Below are positions 50,722 to 62,269 of a stretch of 64,000 nucleotides of DNA, piece after piece. Each line of letters opens with the position of its first letter. Position 1 is the first letter of the stretch. The position numbers and the translations under genes were made by a program. The DNA comes from Periconia sp. R9002 (Eukaryota; Ascomycota; Dothideomycetes; Pleosporales; Periconiaceae). The notes below the pieces were generated by a model, which saw only the letters and a program-made list of their open reading frames with translations, had not been told where the DNA came from and did not search any database. The stretch covers positions 62,001 through 126,000 of the forward strand of contig JAMAHW010000047.1 in assembly GCA_023627715.1 (NCBI GenBank). Direction: 5' to 3'.

Positions 50722-51873
50722 CGTTCACGCCAACAACTAATAGGACTTTCCAATTCATTGTTTGGCAAAAGAATTATCGGGCAATGGAGAAGAAGGTGGC
50801 GAACATGCTCCTTCACATCGACTACTATTCTTCTCCTGCTTCAAGCTTCATTTTTTAGGTTCTTCGTCCTCCTTGTATGTATTATTGGACGAGTTAAGAT
50901 ACCTTACTATGTTTAGAATTCCAATCATGATACCCATGTTTCATATATTATCCTTACCCTCTTCACTTTTGCTCAGTCCCCCTTTCTCCTTTCCAGTGAA
51001 GCACGATCCGCTTTATCAGCCCCAACATGCTTGTAACAGGAACCGCTGTGCGTCCACATGTATCATAATACATTCCATCAAAGCAACACGTTCAACAAAT
51101 ACAACACACAATGCGCAACTAACCAGAAAGCACTCCCATTCATTCCATCTATATCCCACACCAAAGAAGGCCCCTCTCCCACCCCAGACAGACCAACAAT
51201 ATCTGCTACGTATACCAAAATCACCATAATGGAGCGACTCCATAGCGTACCCCGGACTAGAGACCTCATCCCTACATCGCAGGCACCAAAGTCAACTACA
51301 CGCAACCAGGGTACCTATAATCCACAATCATTGTCTCAATACGCCATACCACGTGGTGTCCTGACAGCAAACGAGTCTATATCTGGTGTTGAACATCTTC
51401 AACGGCAATTAGGCTTGTAGTTTCGAGATGAATTAGGGCAGATGTGGAGAACTTGCATATTAGGCGGGATGGAGGGTTTTAGGCGCGTTGAAGACAAAAG
51501 GAAAGATGATCGATGATGTTAGAGTCGTACACTTGCCCCCCCCCCCCCTAGAACGCTTGTAATAGTCTGATGGGATGTGGTCAGACTAACCACGTTCGCA
51601 CTACGCATCGAGCCCGTATCGTATGTCGACGACTCCCACTTGCCTCTTGCGTACCGTGTCGAACCGTTTTTGGGGGGGACATTGAGGCGGGCCCAGGGAG
51701 TAGCTGGCGATGGTTTAGGTCAGAGCACTAAAAGCTTACTCTAAATGGATCACGATAATGTCTTTTACTCTACAAGATACGGTTAGAAAGTTGCAATCGC
51801 CTTGATTGAAAAATTCTAAAATGATATCAATTGAAGAAGTTTCTGCATGATTAACGCTAATCCTCCCTTGGCA
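50722..51873. other. intergenic; possible 63-codon ORF and poly-C run
   Basis: 1.15 kb. A small plus-strand open frame at 51229-51420 (start MERLHSVPRTRD, end LQRQLGL) follows an ACCATAATGG context and could encode a short unknown protein, but nothing supports it beyond the open frame. A run of 13 C lies at 51536-51548. Confidence 0.35.
51536..51548 (+). repeat. C13 homopolymer
   Basis: Thirteen consecutive C. It roughly coincides with the change from intact housekeeping genes to damaged accessory genes. Confidence 0.8.
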
Positions 51874-52816
51874 CTAATGCTTAAACCGTTTTGAAGGCTT
51901 CAGGAATTCTTCTATATAATCCGCGTCCCTTAAAAGACGCTGCCTTTGAGCGGCGCTTAGCCCGTCCACCTCGGCCATGTCATGACAGAAATCGGCGGAA
52001 AAAAAACGAGCATCCTTCGTCTGATTCCTCTTCCTCTGGTGCCACTCTCCAGCATTCACCTCCTGCGTGCGTATGGAACCGACACCGTTCGGATTCCATA
52101 AAAGTGTCCCAAGCTTCGCGGTTCGTTCGCACCGTCTTGTCTTCTGGGAGTTTGGCAAATCCCGCTCGCCACATGGCCTCGAAATCTCTGTCCTCGAATT
52201 TCTCCTGGTGGTCCACGTTCGGTGCTGGGCAGTGTCCGAGCGCATAGCGAAATGCGAGGAGACCGCGCAAGGGTCGGAACATATCAGTCGAGGGGACTGT
52301 AAACAGCTCGCTCCATAGAAAATGCCCGGATATGCCGACCTCATTAAGAACCTCGGTCATGGCATCCACTATGGCATCGCGGAAATCAGCACCTGCGGAG
52401 CCAAAGCTCTCGCTGGCCTTGTAGACCTCTATCAAGATTGAAATCTCTTGTTCTTGAAATTTGTAATCGCCGCTGGCTCGGCGCGTCCACAGCTTCCTAG
52501 TCCTTTACCAATTTTCGAATAGTTGTGAAGCTTTTGGGGCTGGTGAGGGTTCTTCTTCCCTCACTGAGTCAGGTCGAGGAGTACCGTAGGTAGGGAGGGG
52601 ACATTGGTCGAGCAAAGCTTCGGCCTCGAGCTTGGGGTCATCAGAAAATTCGTTAAGAGGAAAGGTCGCCACCGTGATGCAGAGTTGATTGGTAATCAGA
52701 CAAGATACTGAATATTGTAAGTGGGATCGGTAGAATGAAGCGACGTAGAAGTTACAAGTTAAATAAACGGCAAGACACTCATGCTTATATACTAAGGGGG
52801 AGGGATCATGTTGCAC
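51874..52816 (-). pseudogene. BTB-protein-like C-terminal relic, stop and frameshift
   Basis: One reading frame carries ASQLFENW, a TAA stop at 52505-52507, then KLWTRRASGDYKFQEQEIS, LIEVYKASESFGSAGADFRD, AIVDAMTEVLNEVG and MFRPLRGLLAFRYALGHC. This layout (adolescent helices after a 'disvLieaY' block) resembles the region that follows the BTB/POZ domain in many ascomycete BTB proteins. After EEESDEGCSFFF the frame changes at a run of eight T (51999-52006); the continuation SADFCHDMAEVDGLSAAQRQ, ending SKRFKH at 51874, fits the same family better. No BTB domain is found upstream. Stop, frameshift and missing N-terminus together indicate a relic. The family assignment is tentative. Confidence 0.45.
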
Positions 52817-53332
52817 GAATTTAAGCTACTGTTGATGATTTGTTGATGGTTAGTGGTAGAAAGTGGATGCCTTTGTTGAACCGTGGGTTGCAATAACTCA
52901 CTGCTACCCTCAAGTGCTCTCATCTACGTTAGCTCATCACATGTGGAACGATTCATCTGTGGGTATGCTCCCCTGTCCAAGGACGTTTTTGTTCCCCATT
53001 CCCTGTGTCGAAGCCGTAGTTAATATTGGCGCAGAGCGGAAGTGTCGGAGAAGAGAACCCTCAAGACCGGGAGTGGTGATTGATGCAAGACCCTGGAGGG
53101 TTCAATCAAGCTAATAGACTGTAGAAGCTATTAAGAGGAGGAGGCATCACTCCGTATATCCTAACACTGCGAAGTCTTAGCTCTCGTTGCATATAATTTC
53201 CATCGCACCCAAAAAATGCTTTTTTGTAATACTTCACTACATCCGATCATTCTGGGAGCTAATACACAACAAAACAGACTCAAATCCTAATTTTTCCTAT
53301 TTCGAAGCGTGAAATACGATATTACCAATCTC
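52817..53332. other. intergenic, no gene seen
   Basis: About 500 bp with no recognisable BTB domain or other motif. Confidence 0.45.
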
Positions 53333-53944
53333 CTATTGTCCTACATAGAACGTACCCTCGACTTCCATAATATCATCATCGTTAAGTCTCTGCACCTCTA
53401 AGATGGTCCTTGGTGGGTAATTTGGTGCCACGTCCACCCACAACTCCTCCTGTACCTGATTTACCAGCGGCCTCCAACGATACATGTCCGTGACGAAGAC
53501 CTGCAGCCTCAGACACGAAGTCTTTGGCGACCACTCAGTCTCAGCAAACCAGCTCCAAAAGCATACTTCCTGACAATTGAAAAAAAAGCTTACCATGTTG
53601 GAGCCTCCGAGCTCAGCTAGTAGCTTCATGTTGGCAAAGGCCTGACGTACACGTTCGATGCCGACCGGCGCAAGTGTTGTGTTGGACGGATAGAAGCCTC
53701 GCATGCCTGTCGTCAACAATTTAGCCGAAGTGAGATTGAATTGGATTGATCGGGAGAGATATCTACCAGATATGTACAGCGTGCTTCCTGCTCGAGACAT
53801 CATACTCCATGTCCCGCTTGCGTTGAATAGCTGTGCGGGATTGTAAATCTCGACACCGAGTGGGGAGGTGTAATTTGGGCTAGTTCGGGCTGTCGTTTGA
53901 CCAGCAAAGGCAATTAGCGATGTGAGGAAGAGTAAGAACTTCAT
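53333..53944 (-). CDS. secreted RidA/YjgF-fold protein
   Basis: A RidA-fold protein (enamine/imine deaminase family) with an N-terminal signal peptide, MKFLLFLTSLIAFAGQTTA, unusual for a family that is normally cytosolic or mitochondrial. Exons are 53944-53767, 53706-53594 and about 53533-53333, giving about 163 residues. Intron 1 (60 bp) restores LYISGMRGFYPSNTTLAP. The end of intron 2 is ambiguous: CTGAG at 53534 or GCAG at 53501 both keep the frame. RidA blocks visible are GIERVRQAFANMKLLAELGGSNM, VFVTDMYRWRPLVNQV and PPRTILEVQRLNDDDIMEVEGT. The conserved Arg of the active site corresponds to the R in PPRT. Function outside the cell is unknown. Confidence 0.75.
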   Translation of the reverse strand: MKFLLFLTSLIAFAGQTTARTSPNYTSPLGVEIYNPAQLFNASGTWSMMSRAGSTLYISGRYLSRSIQFNLTSAKLLTTGMRGFYPSNTTLAPVGIERVRQAFANMKLLAELGGSNMVSFFFNCQEVCFWSWFAETEWSPKTSCLRLQVFVTDMYRWRPLVNQVQEELWVDVAPNYPPRTILEVQRLNDDDIMEVEGTFYVGQ

Positions 53945-55479
53945 GGCGATGGTCTCGATTTTTTACATGGTATTTTCACATTTCTTTTGTGAGTTTCGGT
54001 TGTGTCTGAGCGAGGTCATTTTAAGTTACGATATCAATCAATGTAAAGTGGGGGCAATCTTAGATCTACACTGACGTCGTCCAAGAAAAGAAACCAAGTC
54101 TACTGGTCAAGCCCTCAAAATGTACAACGTGGGCGTTGACTACCGAAACAGTATTACGTCAGATCATCAATTACCGCCTCTTTGGTGTTTTTTCTTTCTG
54201 TCTCGAAGGAAAGGAACACTTAATATTCGAATTATGCAATGTGAGACGAAAAGATAGCGACCCAATTGCGTATCAGGTGTGAGTACACTAGATTTCTGCA
54301 AGGAGGTTGTACTTAGTTTAAATCACGAAGTCGCATCGTGCAGACGTACTGTTGATTAGTAGTAGACTTTATCGGAGTCTCGTCAGCCCGGTGATAGAAA
54401 CCCATGTAGCAGAGAGTGGCCAGCACACCTCAAACGCCTCATTTTAATATTCACTTTGTGCGAGAATCGCATCCATCTAAGAAAATATAGACGATGCAGC
54501 ATGTTCTGATTTGGAAACAACTAGGCAATATCTGATACCTTTGCGCTTAGATACTTCTAACAATTATAAGCCTATTTTAACTTAGGATATCGTGTGTTCC
54601 ATCTGATAAAGGTGTTAATATTGTGGCCCACATTATATACATGTGTAGCCTTTTGTTACTAGATGCTAAGGACATTAACTAACCGCCTGCAAAACTCGGC
54701 TACTGCTCTTAAAGTAGGCGACTGCAGAGTTACAATCCGCTCCGCCATTTACAATATCCTCGCAGGTATTCCGACCCTTTCCCTCAATATCAGCAACGAC
54801 CTGCCTAAAGCCGATATTTCCCCTTAAAAAAACGAAAATAGTGCAGTACTACCGAAAGGCCGAGTTTTAAAGTTATTACAGCCAGATCCAGCTACTTCCC
54901 AGTCATAGGAGTGGTGGTAGGGGTGTGGCAATGGATTAAGCGGCACCAGGTCGAACGGGGTGAGCGCTTCATGGGAGGGATTACGAGGAATTAACGAAGG
55001 GGAGGCTGTATAGTAGGAGGCAGTGAGATAGGCAGTTGTAAGGAGGGATAGTGACAAGTGGCGAGACTTGCATATATCTTCATGTGGCGATTCTGGTGTT
55101 TGGTTAAGAACCTAGGGCGGTGCAACAGTGTATCGTATACTCGCGCCACATCACCTTTTCTGCCAGAAAAGGCGATGTAGCGCGAGTATGTATACACAAT
55201 AATTTCCAAATGCTGTAGAAGCCCGGTGATTGTCTTTGATGGTATATTGCAATTGGTCGACTTGCCCTAACCCTTGACAATCTGCACTGTCTTGTCGTGC
55301 GCACAGCCACCGGAGAACAGCGACGAATTGTACCGAGATTTTACACTTGACCGGTGAAGCAGCGCTTTCTTTCAGAGCAAAAAATACATAATGTAGAAAA
55401 GGACGCGAACTGCTCCAGAACGCGCAAAATTTCACTTTTATCTACATTGTTCGCCAAGGAGCAATTATGCCCTGCAACA
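53945..55479. other. intergenic with a 25 bp inverted repeat
   Basis: 1.5 kb between divergent genes. Contains the hairpin at 55137-55189 (separate entry) and a short open stretch near 54680-54830 that I could not assign. Confidence 0.45.
55137..55189. repeat. near-perfect hairpin, 25 bp arms, 3 bp loop
   Basis: Left arm 55137-55161 and right arm 55165-55189 are inverted copies with two mismatches in 25, both transitions (C/T and A/G), around the loop GCC. Similarity extends a few bases outward (TGTAT on both sides). It lies about 290 bp upstream of the second HET gene. Confidence 0.85.
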
Positions 55480-57791
55480 ATGGTTAAGATCTGCAAGACT
55501 TGCCGAGGCCATATATGGCATCCTCAAGTCGGATTGTTGATGGCCTGGAAGCGACCATGCCAAGAAATAAGGGACTCAGCAAGACAAGGTTGTCGTGTCT
55601 GCACGATCTTGAATGCGGACCTTGATCTTGTGTCTGGTGATACGGCAAAAATCTTCTTCACGATAGTCCCCTTTCTTTTAAACCCGGATAACGACGGATT
55701 TGGCCTTACGCTAGGGACAAGTAGAACTCCGTTGCGATATCTCTTGCTACCAGCAAGCCGTAAGTCCACCGATGACTATGCCTACTCCCTGCTTACTTGA
55801 GGTTTTGTAGATGTTGAGCCTTTTATGGAGAAAACTTCCAAAGATAGTGCGGGGACCGATTCATCAGAAAGTTTCGCATTAGCACGGAAATGAATGTATA
55901 TCTGTGAGAATGAGCATGAAAACTGCTGTTATGTTGATCCGGCTTCTCAACCGACCCGCCTTTTACGTATTGACTCAAACAACGGGACTTTAAGGCTTTG
56001 CGAAGGTTCAGACATTCCTACAAAGGTCCGATACGCAACTCTGAGTCATTGCTGGGGGGGGATGTGCCCAGAAAGCTTTTGAAAACCAACATCAGAATTT
56101 GGAAGACAGGGTTACCACTTAAGGATCTTGCAAAGAACTTCTGCGACGCCGCGAAGATAGCCCTGGAGCTGGGCCTAGAATTCATCTGGATCGATAGCTT
56201 CTGTATCATCCAGGACTCCCCCGAAGATTGGCACAAAGAGTCTGTCAAGATGGCACTGGTATACGGCAATTCAACGTGTAACATCGCCGCAACGTCTTCC
56301 TCAAACAGCTCTGGAGGTTGTTTCACACCGCATGATGGCAACGCTATAGAGCCCGTGAAACTAGTATTTGGTGAAGATTCGGGCGCTGTTCCTCGCGATA
56401 TAGAGATTATATCCGATGGGGTCGAAGGGCAAGTTGACTTGAATGAGGAGGAGCGCGTCTATGACAGCTCTGGTGGCACAGGTGACAAGGAGGCTGTTTT
56501 ATATCTCACCGATATCCGCCACTGGTCTCGGCGTTTCCAAAAACAACCTTTGAATCAGCGAGCGTGGGTCATACAAGAGCGGCTCCTATCTCCAAGAAAT
56601 CTCCACTATGAAAGAGGCCAACTTGTATGGGAATGCAATGGGCTGCTTGCATCTCAAAAATTCCCTCGGGGCTTTGGCAATGACAATTTGATCTACGGAA
56701 CCGCGAAGCCACTCCGGGTACCTTTGAATTCGTCCTTGAGAAATAAACAGGAAGATGAAGTACCCGGTCAGGCTCTTCGTGAAGTATGGCGACCTGTAGT
56801 TGGCTCGTTCACCTCAACAAACATCACGAAATATACGGACAGGCTTATCGCACTGCACGGAGTTGGATCGCGAATTCAGAATGTTTGCGGGTGGGAATAT
56901 ATAGCGGGTATGTTCCTCAAGAATTTACAGAGCCAGTTGTGTTGGGCAGCTGTTGGGGATCCGTACACTGCACGCCCAGGATCGCCCATCGCGCCATCGT
57001 GGTCATGGGTCTCGGCAAACCAGCCCATCAATATGATGCCGCAATGGGATGTCTTGGAGAGAGACGAAACTAGCCAAGGCCCGAAGCCTAAAGACCTGGA
57101 AGAGGAATACCTTTGCGATATCAAAGGTATTACACGAGGTGCAGCACCCCAGGAAGACACCGGACATTTCAGCAGTGCTAAACTTCACGTCAGCGGTTAC
57201 TTGGTCTCTGCCGAGTTTCTAGATTCCGCTGATGTGCAAGACCACGCCGTGAAAAATTGGATATCTTGGATGGACAAACACAAGGCCGCAAACGAGACCA
57301 TTCTCAAGACCAGGCCTATCTATACTGATTTCAAGTTCATGGAGAATGAGGAGACAGTCCTCAAGAAACGTGCTCATCCAAAGTACCAGCCCCTCATTTA
57401 CGGAGAATTCAAGATTACATGGGACTTTTGGGCAGAGCTCACACCTGATACGATCCATGACTTGTGGTTCATGCCGGTATACAAAGTTCGGGAGTATGGA
57501 GGCTGGGATCCACCTACAGGCTATTCCAGCGCAACTGCGATTCATGGCCTACTCTTGCAAGCAGATCAGATGGAACATGGTGAACGGTTGTTTCGCCGCT
57601 GCGGGACCTTTTGTTCAGACAAAGGATGGCAAGAGTTTTGGGAACACGCACTATCTTTCCCCCAAATTGATGGAGTCGAGCTAGTTGAAAATGATCAAGT
57701 CCCACTACCCAAAAAGAATGAAAAAGGAATATTTGAGAGGAAGATTGCCAAGGTGGACGCTGTCAAGCAATATCAAATCACGATCTGTTAA
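55480..57791 (+). pseudogene. HET-domain protein, nonsense codon plus frameshift
   Basis: A HET-domain gene of 754 codons if one base is restored. Start MVKICKTCRGHIW at 55480; intron 55760-55810 (GTAAGT...TTGTAG) joins PAS to VEPFMEK. In ALARK-x-MYICENEHENC the codon at 55891-55893 is TGA where HET proteins have Trp. The HET signature then reads TLSHCWGG, but the G8 run at 56054-56061 lacks one base, so the rest continues in another frame: KLLKTNIRIWKTGLPLKDL, LGLEFIWIDSFCIIQDSPED, LNQRAWVIQERLLSPR, and on to the stop at 57791. The 570 codons after the shift are open and well conserved, so decay looks recent. An initiation further downstream could still give a partial HET protein. Confidence 0.85.
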
Positions 57792-58388
57792 GCTAAGCAA
57801 TAGGCGTGGTTGGTATCCTGACAAAATCAGAGACTCGAAATATAAGGGATTAGCTGGAGCCTGAATTTGTATATCTTACATATATGTTTCCAGCTATTCC
57901 CCCTTCACCATGATCTTTTAGAAACCCCCAGAGATATCGTACTTTGATCAGTTGAAAAGTACTGCATACCCTCGACCAAAAGGATAAACATGTGAAGCTA
58001 GAGAGCACCTTTTTTCTACTTTCAGTGACTTCCACTCCGTCCAATCTCAATAAAATTCTTGCCGACTGGCATGCTAACAGCTTGGTGATTCCCCTTCGCG
58101 TAACGTTCTGTTCACAAGTTGCCCATTAAGCGAATATGTACGTATTTGACGCCGACTATCCCAAGCTCCTAAGTCTTTATTTTCTGCAGTCACAATCGAC
58201 TTCATAGATATACTGAAAATTTTCGCTACTTTAGAGGTTAGAAGTGAGTTCATTTGGATATAACAAGAGATGACCGTGGTATTCGACGAATGTCATTATT
58301 TCCCAGGAATTGTCCCTTCTGAAGCTAAAAAAGACATAGATTCCAGAAACGCGACTAAGCTATTTTTGTCATTTGTACCAAGTTGTCT
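57792..58388. other. intergenic between convergent genes
   Basis: About 600 bp of AT-rich sequence with no gene seen. Confidence 0.5.
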
Positions 58389-60310
58389 TTACCCGACATG
58401 TGGAAAATACTGAGACCACTGTGGAACCAAAAAAGCGGACTCGGGAAGATGAGTTAAGCTTAGGAAGCTTTCGATGACGAGGTAGAACCGAGCGAAGACA
58501 TAAATCGCTATTAAAGCAGCAAATAATACAATCAAACACCAACTCAGCAGCTGATCAAGAGCAATAGGTAGGTGTGGAAGAGTTGGAAACCTCTTAGACT
58601 GGTTTCGCCACCTGTATCCATCAAAGAGTAAAGCTGAAGCAAACAAAAGAATTCCAACCGCTGGTATTGCAAGGGCCGATATTTTCCAAAGTATTTCTTC
58701 TGTGCTAGATCGGTACGGGAAATTCCAGGCTGTGAGATGCATGCCTCCATAACAAAGCCCAGCGAGGACGAAACTGATCATAACAGGGCTTGACGACAGT
58801 TCGAAAGACCAAAAACTATTAAGCTCAAAAAAGCCCTTCATCGATGGAGCGTTGGATACTCGATCAACGACCATTTGATCTGGTCGCATTCTGGCGTAAA
58901 CGTTCCAATATTTTCTGCGCTCTGGATCCAGCGAGGCGGTTCTCCAACATCTGACTTCATTTGGGCTGAGGCGAATAGACACTGACCTAGGCAATTGAAA
59001 ATCGCGGTCACTCCCCAAAAATCCAACGAACATGATCCCATACATTGCTTGGCCGGATTCGAGTAATATATTGCCAGTATCTTGTTCAGTGTCATTACTC
59101 GAGAACCCAGCCTGGCTTGACACAGGAAGATATCGGAAGCTTGCGTACGCTCCGTGTGGAATCCACTTTGGCATAATGTACCGCTCCTTGCGCCTGAGAT
59201 AGTAACCCTGAGCAAAAACTTCCCCCAAGGGTTGTATGTTTTGCGCGTGGATTAGGGATGGTCTGTCAATATCAAGAGGTTTGTTCCACCAGAATAGGTA
59301 AACAAGAAGCGCGCAAATGGTATGTCCGAAGGTATTGAGTTCCAATAAGGATACTGCGAGGCCTTGGCCCCATCTTGTACAGCAGTGAAGACCGAACCAG
59401 CTGGCTTGAAGGCATACTATAGCCTTGGCGAGATTGCTAGCTTTGGATTTGTCTTGAATCTCTGCCTCAGACAGGTTGGGAATGAATGTTTGGTTTCTTT
59501 CAACGAGCAGCCTGATTCCATAGCCCGTGATAGCCATTCGGCGACGGTTACCAGGGAGGAAATTTTGGTCCATGGTTTCGGTACTGATTGCGAAACCGCC
59601 CATTATGGCCAAAAAAGAATGAGTTGCGGTCCAGATGTGTCTCTTCTCGTAAAGAGTTTCTTCTTGGTTCTTTTCCCTTTGTGGCAATAATGGTCAGTTA
59701 GAAGCTGGATGTGGCCTTTGGGAATTACTTACTGAATGCATGGATGAATATGCCAACCAGGAGGCGAGTCCACACAGCGCTTGCAATCGCCACAGAAAAA
59801 GTTGTAAGTCGCTCTACCAGCGGCAGCAACGGATGTGGTGGTCGCTGATAGCGATGGGCGGAAGGATAAGGCTCGGTACCACCAAGGCACCGGTTCGGGT
59901 TGCCCAAGCTTCTCCCGCATATATATGCCGAGCTTCTGTGCCTCTTGATACTGATAATACGCTGTAACAGCGACCTTCATGGACACTATTAGTACTAAAC
60001 AATCAACCTCTCGTTGGCGGTATCAATCGTACAAATTCAGGAGCCAGCAAAGCTATCATTAACCATTTAACCTTTCTCCAAATCTGCTGAGTCGGTTTCT
60101 GGTATTCGGGAAGGTTCAGGTGTACAGACGTCCAGACCTATGACTGGTCAGAGTGTCACACGGCAGTATGGGAGCACTTGTAACATAATAACATACACAC
60201 AGTGTCATAGTGATCAAACATGATGAAAGAATGCTGAAAGAACCTCGCGTTGTAGGCTCAGCCTTCCACCTGTGGAAATCCGAATGCGTTGATCCGTTGC
60301 TGGCATTCAT
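58389..60310 (-). pseudogene. polytopic membrane protein of unknown function, one-base phase break
   Basis: A member of a large uncharacterised ascomycete membrane family. Exons are 60310-60197, 60137-60033, 59985-59733 and 59676-58389. Family blocks in order are SILSSCLITMTLC joined to VWTSVHLNLPEY, then KVKWLMIALLAPEF, TAYYQYQEAQKLGIYMREK, and HIWTATHSFLAIMGGF. A long C-terminal half has several hydrophobic segments (SPVMISFVLAGLCYGGMHL, LWKISALAIPAVGILLFASA, LIVLFAALIAIYVFARF) and ends SQYFPHVG. The three introns have good GT-AG ends, but intron 2 (59986-60032) joins APEF to SMKVAV one base short: the exons sum to 1760 bases. A single base lost at the donor (TTT|GTACGA, where TTTG|GTACGA would fit) explains it. 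It is otherwise undamaged. Confidence 0.6.
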
Positions 60311-60887
60311 CCTGGTGCAGTAAATTTCGCTCAGGAATCCAAGGATATGAGTGAACAATGCTCGCAAAATCGTTATCGATGCCGCTTGCAGCTGTCAATA
60401 GGACGAAGTGAAGTGTTGAAGTAATCTTGTGCCCAGCTGAGGTTTCGGCATCAGGCTGAAAGTTTATGTACATCGCCAGGTCAGGATACGAGGTGTTATC
60501 ACGTGATAAAACATTCATTCATATCTGCACTTATGTATGTTCGCGTTAAACATAATCCTTAACCTGCTTCTAAGCCGGAAGTGATTTATACTGCATGTAT
60601 AAGAGAGAAGAAAAGACTATATAGTGATGATACAATGTAACTTAAATGCTATGAGGGACACTAAAGTGATTGAGGTGTAGAATCATAAAGAAAAGGCATC
60701 AAGAAATAAATACACATTGGTGTCGATTACCTTGCGATTAGGACGATGCAATATACCACGAGTGGAAAACGCAGTATAAAATCGCTATAGGCAGAAGAAC
60801 CATAACGAGCCAACAAAAACCAATAAAAAGACCATCACATCTATTTAATATGTAGAACAAAATGAATATCTCAACGTTACACGCCTT
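60311..60887. other. intergenic, no gene seen
   Basis: 577 bp between tandem minus-strand genes: membrane-protein promoter and dehydratase 3' end. Confidence 0.5.
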
Positions 60888-62269
60888 TCAAAGCTTGGCC
60901 TGCAAAGCAAACGCCTCCTGCTCACTCCACCCACCATCTTCCTTCCCATTCTGCTCCACGCCGTCCCCCACAAGAACAGCAGTCTCTTCCCTTTCCTCCG
61001 TCACCTCCTCCCCACGTCCCTTTTCAAGATAATCATACTCCCTCCTCCACCCAGCAAGCATGTCAACCGTAACATTGCTCCCTCCACAAAGCACAACCAC
61101 TACCTTCTCCTCCCTGCGCACCTCCCTCCCCAACACGCGCTCCAGCCGTCCATCATAACACAAGGCAACATTAACGCCGCAAGCCAATTCCACCATCATA
61201 CCTTCATCATCTGCAAGCCGCCAGCAACCCATCGCGGCTTCAGCGTCGGGAAGAACGGCACTGATGACGTTGGGTCGAAGTGCGTAGTCGAGCGTTTGCC
61301 GTGTGACGCGCGCGCAGCCGAGGGATGTCGCTTGGGATGTTATTTCCGGCAATGTGACGAGGGAGCGTGCTTTTACGGAGGCGTGCATAGAGTCTGCGCC
61401 TGCGGTTTCGAGACCGATGATTGTAGGAGGTGAGGAGGAGGATGGAAGGGTATCAAGGGCTTGCATGACACCGTTTAGCAGGCCCCCACCGCCAACGGAG
61501 CAGATGATGACGTCCGGGGCCGACCCATCCGGCATCTGCACAGCAATCTCATGCATGATGGTTGAGTTTCCGGCCCAGATGTCCGGGTGATCGAAGGGGG
61601 GCGTGTAGATTGCGGAAGCTCCGGCAAGGGGCATGACTTGCTCGCGCATAAATCGGTCGGCGTCCGCCCATGCTGCACCGTGCTGGAGGACGTCGTACGC
61701 GCCCGCGGCCTTTATTTTGGCCACCATGAGGGGCTTGATAGTCGTTGGGAGCACAACAGTGCATGGGAGGTTGAGGGTGCGGCTTGCGTGGACTGCGGCC
61801 AGGCCGGCGTTGCCGCCTGAAGAGCAGAAGATATGTGGAGTGTTGTTGAGGTCTGCGGGGAGTTCGGAGAGGCGGCGGAGAATGTAGTTGCCTATGCCCC
61901 TGAGGAGGGTGTCAGTGGGGGGTGGAGCGATATGGGTGAAGGACAGAGAGGCTAACCTTGACTTGAAGGATCCGGAAGGTTGGAGATTTTCGAGCTTGAG
62001 GAAGATTCTGCTTCTACGATTTAGAACTCTCTAATCTTCTTGCTTGCGAGGGAAATGATTGACCATGTCTAATGGGAGTGACGAAACAGCTGGAGACGGG
62101 GCTATGAAGAAACGGAGTCGGAAGTGAAGGAAGTGAAAAGTTGAAGGGGATTAGGAGTTCGACCGTACCATCCCGCAGCCTGAGATAAGGCGTACGACTC
62201 CCTCAATGGCGTCTCGACCCATGGCCTGGCTTGCTCTTGCGAGGACTGAAGTGAATCTTTCACAGCCAT
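60888..62269 (-). CDS. PLP-dependent serine/threonine dehydratase-like enzyme
   Basis: A fold-type II pyridoxal-phosphate enzyme related to L-serine/L-threonine dehydratase (yeast Cha1), which deaminates Ser/Thr to 2-oxoacids. Exons 62269-62169, 62010-61957 and 61899-60888 give 388 residues. The start is MAVKDSLQSSQEQARPWVET; splicing restores PLRESYALSQAAGCRIFLKLENLQPSGSFKSRGIGNYI. The PLP Lys is in SGSFKSRG, the SSGGNAGLA block binds the substrate carboxylate, and SVGGGGLLNG is the phosphate-binding glycine loop. Further family blocks are AIYTPPFDHPDIWAGNSTIMHE and VVVVLCGGSNV. The acceptor of intron 1 (AGAAG at 62011) was chosen because the nearer TAG creates a stop. A Glu/Gly-rich C-terminal tail of about 50 residues is not part of the fold. 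Intact. Confidence 0.9.

Noticed and set aside
54680..54830. Short open stretch that might be a transposase fragment
   Set aside because: Translation shows no DDE or helix-turn-helix motif; too short to assign.
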